Source: Sphingobacteriales bacterium
Lineage (GTDB): Bacteria > Bacteroidota > Bacteroidia > Chitinophagales > UBA2359
DNA length: 64,000 nucleotides
Assembly (NCBI GenBank): GCA_016718845.1
Contig: JADKCK010000006.1
Span: forward strand, 1 to 64,000
Reading direction: 5' to 3'
The position numbers were made by a program, and so were the translations under genes. Positions 9,929-17,382 of this stretch are shown in pieces (the stretch's first letter is position 1; every line of letters begins with the position of its first letter). Below the pieces are notes generated by a model. It saw only the letters and a program-made list of their open reading frames with translations. It was not told where the DNA came from and did not search any database.

Positions 9929-9970
9929 AAAAACGGGTTTTGGTTATTCCACCAAAACCCGTTTTTTTTG
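9929..9970 (+). terminator. rho-independent terminator of the sigma factor gene
   Basis: AAAACGGGTTTTGG pairs with CCAAAACCCGTTTT across a short loop and is followed by a T-run. Confidence 0.88.
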
Positions 9971-10055
9971 TTTACTTTATCTAAATATATTGAATTAATT
10001 TAAATTTAATAAAATTAATTGTAAGCAAAAAAAGAAATTATTGACCAAATAGCGT

Positions 10056-10063
10056 TATATTTG
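10056..10063 (+). promoter_or_regulatory. -7 promoter element that fixes the CBS gene start
   Basis: TATATTTG matches TAnnTTTG. It overlaps the upstream TTG codon at 10061, so translation cannot begin there, and the ATG at 10100 is the first usable start. Confidence 0.65.
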
Positions 10064-10099
10064 CACGCAAATCAATACACCATTAAACTGTTTCAGCCT

Positions 10100-10537
10100 A
10101 TGATTATAGTTAAACACTTGTTACAGCAAAAAGGATACGCCGTTTATTCGGTAACATCTGACACCAAAGTTTTTGACGCACTAAGCATATTAGTCGAAAA
10201 AAATATTGGCTCTCTGGCAATTATAGACAACGATAAACTGTCGGGTATTTTCTCCGAGCGCGATTATGCTCGTAAAGTAGTGCTGCAAGGTAAATCATCG
10301 CGCGAAACAGCTATCGCCGACATCATGACCCCAAAAGTTATTACCGTTACCGAAGGCGATACGATAAATACTTGTATGGAACTTATGTCAAGTAAAAAAA
10401 TACGCCACTTGATTGTTGTCGACGACCAAAACGACCAAAAAGTGATAGGCGTATTGTCTATCAGCGACATTGTGCAAGCCATTATAGCACAACAACAACA
10501 AACTATCGACCACCTAAACCAGTACATCCAATCGTAA
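10100..10537 (+). CDS. CBS-domain pair protein
   Basis: 145 residues consisting of two CBS motifs and little else. The first is around residues 10-60 (SDTKVFDALSILVEKNIGSLAIID, GIFSERDYARKV) and the second around 75-130 (IMTPKVITVTEGDTINTCMELM, then IRHLIVVDD and GVLSISDIV). Paired CBS motifs bind adenine nucleotides and usually sense energy state; stand-alone versions of this type resemble the signal-transduction CBS proteins placed near metabolic genes. The start at 10100 is set by the promoter element at 10056. A terminator at 10554 ends the unit. Ligand and partner cannot be read from the sequence. Confidence 0.92.
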   Translation: MIIVKHLLQQKGYAVYSVTSDTKVFDALSILVEKNIGSLAIIDNDKLSGIFSERDYARKVVLQGKSSRETAIADIMTPKVITVTEGDTINTCMELMSSKKIRHLIVVDDQNDQKVIGVLSISDIVQAIIAQQQQTIDHLNQYIQS

Positions 10538-10553
10538 TGGTTTGGGGCATAAC

Positions 10554-10589
10554 AAAATCCGACTAACAACACGATAGTCGGATTTTTGT
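10554..10589 (+). terminator. rho-independent terminator of the CBS gene
   Basis: AAAATCCGACT (10554-10564) pairs with AGTCGGATTTT (10576-10586). A second weaker hairpin (AAAAGTGCA with TGCACTTTT) follows at 10631-10670. Confidence 0.85.
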
Positions 10590-10720
10590 TATAAACTACT
10601 CGCTTTATCTAAATATGCCCATATAAAAACAAAAGTGCATGATTAAGTGTTTTACCTTAACTGCACTTTTGATGCCAGCACTAAAAAATGGTGGATTTGC
10701 TTAGGCGCTTACCGTGCTTC

Positions 10721-10798
10721 GGGGGTGCCACCAACTTGGCAAATTAGGGAGTGCTATTCATCACCCCCAAAAAAAACATTTACCGCGTTAAGCGGGGC
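10721..10798 (+). repeat. 78-bp dispersed element, copy 2
   Basis: Same block order as copy 1 at 1877: GGGGGTGCC, AGGGAGTGC, ATCACCCCCAAAAA and CCGCGTTAAGCGGGGC. It lies between the CBS gene terminator and gcvP, 97 bp before the gcvP ATG. Confidence 0.8.
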
Positions 10799-10894
10799 AG
10801 GCACAAACCAGTTGGCTTAATGGCATAGTATACTATTGACAAAAAGCTATGATTTTAAAAAAATAACAATCAATAATAAACAACTAAGTTCTTC

Positions 10895-13790
10895 ATGTCT
10901 AGTAAGCATTTTTTTGCAACCGATCATTTTGTTGAACGCCACATTGGCACCTCGCCGCAACAAGTAGCCTATATGTTACAACAACTGCATGTTGATAGCC
11001 TTGACCAGCTAATTAACGAAACAGTGCCGCCCAATATACAACTAACTGCACCTCTTGAAATAGGCGACCCGATGAGCGAATACCAATACCTGCAACATGT
11101 ACAGCAACTTATGTCGCGCAATCAACTCTGGAAATCGTATATTGGTATGGGCTATTACGGAACCATTGTGCCTGCTGTTATACAGCGCAATATATTCGAA
11201 AATCCGGGTTGGTATACTCAATATACGCCTTATCAAGCCGAAATTGCACAAGGGCGTTTAGAGGCATTGCTCAATTTTCAGACGGTTATCTGCGACCTTA
11301 CCAACATGCCTGTGGCTAATGCGTCGCTTTTAGACGAGGCTACCGCCGCCGCCGAAGCTATGCAAATGTTGCATAGAACACAAAACAAAAACCCGCGTGT
11401 AGCACAAAATAATTGCTTTTTAGTTGCCGATAACTGCCTGCCTGCTACCATAGATGTACTAAAAACCCGAGCCGAACCGCTTGGAATCGAGGTGAAAGTA
11501 AGGCATTTTAGCCAGTTTAATTTTGCAGATGATGGCGTGTTTGCTTGCCTTTTGCAATATCCGGCACAAGACGGAGCCATACACAACTACCAACAACTAA
11601 CCCAAAATGCCCACAATGCAGGGGTAAAAGTAGTGGTTGCCGCCGATTTGTTGAGCCTTTGTTTATTAACTCCACCCGGCGATTGGGGGGCAGATGTAGT
11701 GATTGGAAACAGCCAACGCTTTGGCGTGCCAATGGGTTATGGCGGACCACATGCCGCTTTTTTTGCCACCCGCGACGAGTTTGTGCGCCAAATGCCAGGG
11801 CGAATCATTGGTGCATCGGTTGATAGACAAAGGCAAAACCGCCCTACGAATGGCTACAAACCCGCGAACAACATATCCGTAGGGACAAAGCAACCTCAAA
11901 TATTTGTACTGCACAAGCTTTGTTGGCTATCATGGCAGGTATGTATGCCGTATACCATGGCGCCGACGGGCTAAAACGCATTGCTATACGCATACATGTA
12001 CTAACAGCTACCCTAAATCAAGCCCTCGAAAACTTGGGCTACAAACAATGCAACGAACACTTTTTTGATACCTTGTTGATAGATTTATCGCAACATACCA
12101 ATACATCGGGCTTGCGCGTAAGACGCGTTGCCGAGCTGGAACAAATTAACCTGCGCTATTTTGACAACGAAGACTTGATTGGTATCTCGATTGACGAAAC
12201 TTGTACACTAGACGATGTAGCACGCATTGTAAACGTATTTGCCGAAGCCGATAACCAAGATGCCCCAGAACTAACACCCGCCAAACGCCATTTCCGGAAA
12301 CACTACACCGCCACTCCGAGTTTTTAACACACCCTGTGTTTAATACCCACCGCTCCGAAACCCAACTGCTGCGCTACATCAAACAGCTCGAAAACAAAGA
12401 TTTATCGTTGGCTTTTGGTATGATACCGCTTGGCTCGTGTACCATGAAACTGAACGCTACCACGCAATTAATGCCACTTAGTTTTGCTAATTTTGCACAC
12501 CTTCATCCTTTTACACCGCTATCGCAAACGGGCGGCTATCAGGCTATACTTAAACAATTAAGCCTCGATTTAGCCAATATAACAGGTTTTGATGCTTGCT
12601 CGTTGCAGCCCAACTCGGGCGCACAGGGCGAATATGCTGGCTTAATGGTGATACGAGCTTATCACTTATCCAATAATCAGCCCCAACGCCGCATCGCCCT
12701 AATCCCGCAATCGGCACACGGAACCAACCCCGCTAGCGCCGTAATGGCTGGCATGGAGGTTGTTGTGGTAAAATGCGACGAAAATGGCAACATTGATATA
12801 ACCGACTTACAACAAAAAGCCCAAACACACGCCGATACTTTGGCTTGCCTTATGGTAACTTACCCCTCGACGCATGGCGTTTTTGAAGAAGCTATTACCG
12901 ATATATGCCAAACTATACACCAATATGGCGGACAAGTGTACATGGATGGAGCCAATATGAACGCCCAAGTAGGGCTTACCAATCCGGCAACCATCGGAGC
13001 TGATGTTTGCCACCTTAATTTGCACAAAACCTTTGCCATACCGCACGGCGGCGGCGGACCCGGCATGGGACCCATCTGCGTAGCAAAACACCTTACTCCA
13101 TTTTTACCCACCCATGCCTACCTTAACCCCCAAGCCAATTCGCAGGCAATATCTGCTGTATCGGCAGCCCCTTATGGTAGCGCTAGCATTTTACTCATTT
13201 CGTATGCCTACATTAAGCTGTTAGGTAGCGAGGGACTTACGCAAGCAACCAAAATAGCCATTTTAAATGCCAATTACATCAAAAAACGCCTCGAGACCGA
13301 GTATCAAACCCTTTATGTGGGTAAAAACGGGCGCGTAGCACACGAACTAATTATTGATGTACGTCCTTTTAAACAATCGGCAGGCATAGAAGCCGAAGAT
13401 ATAGCCAAACGCCTTATAGACTATGGTTTTCACGCTCCAACTGTCTCGTTTCCGGTGGCAGGAACTTTGATGATTGAACCTACCGAAAGCGAAGACCTCG
13501 ACGAACTTGACCGCTTTTGCAATGCCCTCTTATCTATCCGACACGAGATACGCGAAATAGAATTGGGCATAGCCTATACCGCCGACAATGTGCTAAAAAA
13601 TGCACCGCACCCTATCAATGAAATAACCGCCGACTATTGGCCACATAGCTACTCGCGACAAAAAGCGGCATACCCTTTGCCGGCACTCTATAAACATAAG
13701 TTTTGGGCATCGGTAGCTCGTGTAAATAACACCACAGGCGACCGAAACTTGATTTGCACTTGCCCACCCATCGAAATGTACGAGGCATAA
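10895..13790 (+). CDS. gcvP: glycine dehydrogenase (P protein), interrupted by three frameshifts
   Basis: The P protein decarboxylates glycine with pyridoxal phosphate and passes the aminomethyl group to the lipoyl H protein of the glycine cleavage system. The full span gives about 964 residues, the normal length of the one-chain enzyme. The N-terminal half starts MSSKHFFATDHFVERHIGTS; the C-terminal half carries the PLP-lysine motif LNLHKTF followed by a glycine-rich loop (PHGGGGPGMG). The frame breaks near 11831 (one extra A), near 11855 (loss of two bases) and near 12323, where TTTTT stands for an expected six T and gives a stop. After correcting these, all conserved blocks are present and in order. 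Either the gene is recently dead or, more likely, the consensus has indel errors. gcvT and gcvH are not in the window. Confidence 0.93.
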
Positions 13791-13805
13791 GCTACCATAT
13801 ACCAC

Positions 13806-13847
13806 AACCCGTTTAGGTTACACAAACCTAAGCGGGTTATTTTTTTG
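13806..13847 (+). terminator. rho-independent terminator of gcvP
   Basis: AACCCGTTTAGGT (13806-13818) pairs with ACCTAAGCGGGTT (13826-13838) and is followed by a T-run. Confidence 0.88.
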
Positions 13848-14011
13848 TTTGGGCAGATGATAATACAAACAAACAATCCTAAATCTATCAAACACCTTAT
13901 TTAGCAAATTGATAAACACCTAAAAAGTAATTGTTTTTGGGGAGATGAGCAGCAGATTATGTTTAACAAATTTTGTTTTTGATAATGTTTAATGTATTGC
14001 CTGAAAAAAAA

Positions 14012-14397
14012 ATTACATTTTACAACATTCGGAGGCAATCCCTACAAAAGAATTGGCATTTTATAACATTCGGAGGCAATCCGTACAAAGGGAATTTCAT
14101 TTTATGACATTCGGAGGCAATCCCTACGAAGGGAATTTCATTTTATGACATGACATTCGGAGCTAATCCCTACAAAGGGATTATCATTTTATGACATTCG
14201 GAGGCAATCCCTACAAAGGGATTATCATTTTATGACATTCGGAGCTAATCCCTACAAAAGTATTATCATTTTATGACATTCGGAGACAATCCCTACGAAG
14301 AGATTATCATTTTATGACATTCGGAGCTAATCCCTACGAAGGGAATTTCATTTTATGACATTCGGAGCTAATCCCTACGAAGGGAATTTCAATTTAC
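14012..14397. repeat. nine tandem copies of a 41-bp repeat
   Basis: The unit is roughly TTTATGACATTCGGAG, then (G)CTAATCCCTACGAAGGGA, then an ATTTCA or TTATCA end. The core CATTCGGAG occurs nine times. Units vary at a few positions (GGCAA or GCTAA; CGAAGGG or CAAAGGG), and unit four carries an extra GACAT. TCCCTACGAAGGGA can form a small hairpin. No frame stays open through the array. It sits between gcvP and guaD, which converge. Confidence 0.9.
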
Positions 14398-14412
14398 AAA
14401 TTTTTTAATGCA

Positions 14413-14460
14413 AAAAAAACAACCCATTTAGGATATTATTACCTAAATGGGTTGTTTTTT
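14413..14460 (-). terminator. bidirectional terminator after guaD
   Basis: A stem of about 19 bp around AACCCATTTAGG and CCTAAATGGGTT, with an A-run on one side and a T-run on the other, 47 bp beyond the guaD stop. Confidence 0.85.
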
Positions 14461-14506
14461 ATTTTGGATAGTTGCAAGCGGCTATTTTACAAGATACAGT
14501 TAAGCA

Positions 14507-14980
14507 TCAATAAGGTATTTTTTCTCGCGATTTGTTCCATTCGTCAAATACGGTTTGGCTTTCGTTGCGCAGTAGTTGTTCAAAAGGTATTTTGCGTTGT
14601 TGGGCGGGCAGGTCAATTTCTTCGTAGATAAAAGCATCGTCAAAGCCAGCCAAGGCGGCATCTTGTTGGGTACAGGCATAATAAACACGGTCGGGGCGTG
14701 CCCAATAAATGGCACCCAAGCACATGGGGCAAGGCTCGCAACTGGTGTATAGCTCGCAGCCTGTAAGTTGAAAGCTACCTAATGTTTTACATGCCTCGCG
14801 AATAGCAACTACTTCGGCATGTGCGGTAGGGTCGTTGGTAGTTGTTACGGCGTTTTTACCGTAGGCGATAATCTGCCCATCTTTTACAATAACAGCGCCA
14901 AATGGGCCACCGGTATTATTTTTTACGTTGCTCATTGCTGCTGCAATGGCTTGTCGCATTAATTGTTGTTTGTTATCCAT
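14507..14980 (-). CDS. guaD: guanine deaminase / CMP-dCMP-type nucleoside deaminase
   Basis: 157 residues of the zinc-dependent cytidine deaminase-like fold. The zinc and catalytic residues are visible: THAEV-type motif as DPTAHAEVVAIREA (His zinc ligand, Glu proton shuttle) and CEPCPMCLGAIYWA (two Cys zinc ligands). The IYWA extension and the length match the Bacillus guaD type (156 residues), which converts guanine to xanthine for purine salvage. The tRNA adenosine deaminase TadA is a related alternative but usually has a different sequence after PCPMC. A TATCTTTG element lies 21 bp upstream of the ATG. Confidence 0.88.
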   Translation of the reverse strand: MDNKQQLMRQAIAAAMSNVKNNTGGPFGAVIVKDGQIIAYGKNAVTTTNDPTAHAEVVAIREACKTLGSFQLTGCELYTSCEPCPMCLGAIYWARPDRVYYACTQQDAALAGFDDAFIYEEIDLPAQQRKIPFEQLLRNESQTVFDEWNKSREKIPY

Positions 14981-15000
14981 TATTTGATTGATTTAGGGTG

Positions 15001-15008
15001 CAAAGATA
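15001..15008 (-). promoter_or_regulatory. -7 promoter element of guaD
   Basis: TATCTTTG on the minus strand, 21 bp upstream of the guaD ATG at 14980, which implies a very short leader. Confidence 0.65.
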
Positions 15009-15272
15009 GTGTTTTTAGTGTTAATAACTCATATTACCACGCTATTTTAGCTTTATTTTAGGACACAGATTTTACGGATTAGATACGGATAAAGATGGAT
15101 TTTTATTTAGTGGTAAAGTAACCCATTTATTAAACAATCTATTGTTCAACAAACAAATACACTACCTTTGTTATCTTAATTGCCATTACACTAGGCTTTT
15201 TGTTTAGATTTGGGTTTTAAATCAAGATTAAATCATTTTTAAAAATCCGTGCCCAAGTGTGCGTAATTTCAG
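15009..15272. other. AT-rich spacer between guaD and the second MITE
   Basis: No gene, terminator or conserved promoter seen. Confidence 0.4.
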
Positions 15273-15678
15273 TTAATAACTGATGTTACGCAGCCATTTC
15301 AATAATTGAGTATTTTGCATTTTTATACCCATTTTCGTATGTGGTTTCTTCTGGACCGGCATTATAGGAATTGGCGTTAAGAAATGGGCAAAAATGTAGC
15401 GTTAAGAAAGATATACTGTTTGAAGCACGCCACACCTAACCGAGAAATAAAACCGACAAACAAAGCATTTGGCGTGCAAGTTTATATCTTTTAGCGGAAT
15501 GTTGCACATTTTAGCCAATTCCTATACAGCCTTGACTTTTTTGGTTACTTTTTTTGTCAAGAAAAAAAGTAACAAACTTTTAATGGGTGGATAAGCAGTA
15601 ATAAAACAATAACAAAGTAGCAACAAAGCCCCATGCTACTTAATTAGGTAACACCCCTGCGTAACATGAGTTAATAAT
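15273..15678 (+). mobile_element. MITE-like non-autonomous element, copy 2
   Basis: A 406-bp element in the same orientation as the copy at 8603-9018. Terminal inverted repeats are TTAATAACTGATGTTACGCAG (15273-15293) and the complement of CTGCGTAACATGAGTTAATAA (15658-15678). The interior hairpins are conserved between copies, for example GTTACTTTTTTT with AAAAAAAGTAAC, and the segment around TGGCGTGCAAGTTTATATCT is nearly identical. The open frame seen in copy 1 is not kept here. The central loop of the long stem is the least conserved part. Confidence 0.78.
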
Positions 15679-15690
15679 AACAAATTAGGT

Positions 15691-15747
15691 AAAAAAAGCT
15701 ACGGCTATTATTGTTGGGTATAACAATAATAGCCGTAGCTTTTTTAT
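15691..15747 (-). terminator. strong bidirectional terminator
   Basis: A perfect stem of about 23 bp around AAGCTACGGCTATTATTGTT with a T-run after it on both strands. It starts 13 bp from the stop of the gene at 15760. Confidence 0.9.
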
Positions 15748-15759
15748 GTAAAAGACGAT

Positions 15760-16467
15760 TTAGTAGTTCTCAACAAATTTTCGTGCCGATGTTGCCGAAA
15801 TATTTAGGCATTTTTCGCCCCAAAAAGCAACTATTTGGGCATCAACATAACCAATGTCTATCATTTTTAGATAATAGTTTTCGGCTTTGGTATAGTCTGT
15901 AAATTTGCCTACTATTGCCATATACCCTTCTTCGCTATATAGGGGTTCAAATATTACATCATCTTTTACTTTTTCTAGATATTGTGAGTGGATAGATGGT
16001 TTAACCGTAAAGGAGCCTAACTGAATACTATAAGTGATGGCGTTAGACAGCATGGAGGTGTTTGTTGTTCGGGGTTTATCGCCATTAGATACGGTTAGTA
16101 AATCTAACTTAGCTGCATCATCTTGTTTAGTCCAAAGATTTATGTGTACTATAGGTGTTTCGGTATTAGTAGTATTAAAATAGCTAATGTTTGATTTTAG
16201 GTCTCCTTTTTGAGCAAAAATGGCGTAGTTGTTGTTTGCACTTATGTTAAAGCTATAAGTGCCTCCTTCGGGGCTTATTAGGGTATCGGTTTTATTAGAG
16301 CCCATATCGGTTAGTATTATTTGGGCATTGGCAAGTGTTGTTTTGTTGTTGCCGTCTAGTACCCATCCTAACACCACCTTGTTGCTGTTTGTTGCTATTT
16401 GTGCCGATGTATAGGTAATTGTTGTTGCAGATAATAATATAGCAACAATGTATTTTATAGTGTGCAT
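15760..16467 (-). CDS. exported protein with carboxypeptidase-regulatory-like and SPOR-like domains
   Basis: 235 residues. The ATG at 16467 is chosen because it yields a signal peptide (MHTIKYIVAILLSATTITYT) ending at SAQ; the longer frame from 16536 would place the signal internally. Residues 30-120 look like a beta-sandwich of the carboxypeptidase regulatory-like type (VVLGWVLDGNNKTTLANAQIIL). The last 75 residues (YSIQLGSFTVKPS, GYMAIVGKFTDYTKAENYYLKM) have the pattern of a SPOR peptidoglycan-binding domain. It probably resides in the periplasm or at the outer membrane and binds cell wall. The gene is monocistronic, with a strong terminator. The domain calls rest on pattern only. Confidence 0.72.
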   Translation of the reverse strand: MHTIKYIVAILLSATTITYTSAQIATNSNKVVLGWVLDGNNKTTLANAQIILTDMGSNKTDTLISPEGGTYSFNISANNNYAIFAQKGDLKSNISYFNTTNTETPIVHINLWTKQDDAAKLDLLTVSNGDKPRTTNTSMLSNAITYSIQLGSFTVKPSIHSQYLEKVKDDVIFEPLYSEEGYMAIVGKFTDYTKAENYYLKMIDIGYVDAQIVAFWGEKCLNISATSARKFVENY

Positions 16468-16761
16468 AATGGTAATTTTGAAATAAACTGGTTTTGTGAA
16501 TAGTTTGATACCCATTAATACCAAACATGGTGCCAATTGTGCTTGTTTTGGGTAAGGCTAATATTTTATGACACAAATAATACAATTGACCTAAAAAAAT
16601 GCCTATTAAGGCTTAATAAGGCTGTAAATTAATTTAGTTTTTAATGTGTGTTTTTTGATAGAGAATAAAAAGGTAATTAAATGCAAAAAAAACGACATGT
16701 GTGTACAATTTACAGTACACACATGCCAATTGAATGAAGCCTAAAAATAAGACAAAACAAA

Positions 16762-16797
16762 AACCTCTTTTTGCGGCAGTTGCACACAAAAAGAGGT
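16762..16797 (-). terminator. terminator of the tRNA-Val gene
   Basis: ACCTCTTTTTG pairs with CAAAAAGAGGT. On the minus strand a T-rich run follows, 11 bp past the tRNA 3' end. Another perfect 11-bp stem (CATGTGTGTAC with GTACACACATG) lies further on at 16696-16725. Confidence 0.75.
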
Positions 16798-16807
16798 ATA
16801 AATACGG

Positions 16808-16882
16808 TGGGCGATGACGGGTTCGAACCCCCGACCCTCTCGGTGTAAACGAGATGCTCTGAACCAGCTGAGCTAAACGCCC
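16808..16882 (-). tRNA. tRNA-Val (anticodon UAC)
   Basis: A 75-nt cloverleaf on the minus strand. The acceptor starts GGGCGTT and ends ATCGCCC plus a discriminator A. The D-arm is GCTC/GAGC. The anticodon stem TCTCG/CGAGA encloses loop TTTACAC, so the anticodon is UAC. The T-arm has GGTTCGAACCC. The 3' CCA is not encoded. A full promoter, TTTG-N19-TATCTTTG, lies directly upstream. Confidence 0.97.
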
Positions 16883-16909
16883 GTATTATGTTATCTTGCT
16901 AAGACGGTG

Positions 16910-16940
16910 CAAAGATACGACTGTTTTTTGAACTTGCAAA
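16910..16940 (-). promoter_or_regulatory. tRNA-Val promoter
   Basis: On the minus strand, TTTG (16940-16937), 19-bp spacer, TATCTTTG (16917-16910). The -33/-7 pair with this spacing is the best promoter match in the window. The tRNA begins 27 bp downstream. Confidence 0.8.
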
Positions 16941-17020
16941 CTTTTTGTCGTTTTTTTTTCAATTTTTTTTTTAGGCTATTGGTAATGGCTTAAAATTGTA
17001 AAGATTGTGTTACCTGTCTA

Positions 17021-17089
17021 AAGCGGTGCAAAGGTACGACTGTTTTTTGAACTTACAAACTTTTTGTCGTTTTTTTTTCAATTTTTTTA
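17021..17089 (-). repeat. duplicated copy of the tRNA-Val promoter region
   Basis: About 69 bp nearly identical to 16901-16971, including TTTG (17059-17056), a 19-bp spacer and TACCTTTG (17036-17029). Both promoter boxes are intact, but no tRNA follows; the original promoter copy lies about 50 bp further on. It is either a second promoter for tRNA-Val or the remnant of a lost neighbouring tRNA gene. Confidence 0.8.
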
Positions 17090-17135
17090 TTGCAAATAGT
17101 TATTGTAAAAAAAATGTGTGAAATTTCCAAAAAAC

Positions 17136-17166
17136 TTGCGTGAACTAAAAAAACGTTTTATATTTG
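17136..17166 (+). promoter_or_regulatory. candidate promoter of the restriction-methylation gene
   Basis: TTG (17136-17138), a 20-bp spacer and TATATTTG (17159-17166) fit the Bacteroidota consensus. The ATG is at 17383, so the leader would be about 210 nt; the leader is AT-rich with no other feature seen. Confidence 0.5.
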
Positions 17167-17382
17167 CGACAGATAAAAGCCAATTGCTATTACATGCAAC
17201 AAAATTTAGTAGTAAATACAAAAAATAAGATAATTGTATTATACAAATAAATCATAGTTAATCAGAAAAAACCGTGCTTCGATTAGGCGAAAGAAAATAA
17301 ATTAAAAGAATGCAAAATAATGCATTATCAAATAACCCATAATTTAAACATTTATTTATAATAAATTCACAAAATATAAGAC

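Noticed and set aside
10600..10894. Glycine riboswitch before gcvP
   Set aside because: I could not find the tandem conserved cores of the glycine aptamer; the space is taken by a hairpin and the 78-bp element.
14012..14397. CRISPR array
   Set aside because: The whole 41-bp unit repeats with point changes; there are no unique spacers and no cas genes nearby.
16696..16725. Insertion sequence end near tRNA-Val
   Set aside because: The 11-bp palindrome is isolated, with no transposase or matching partner; a hairpin is the simpler reading.
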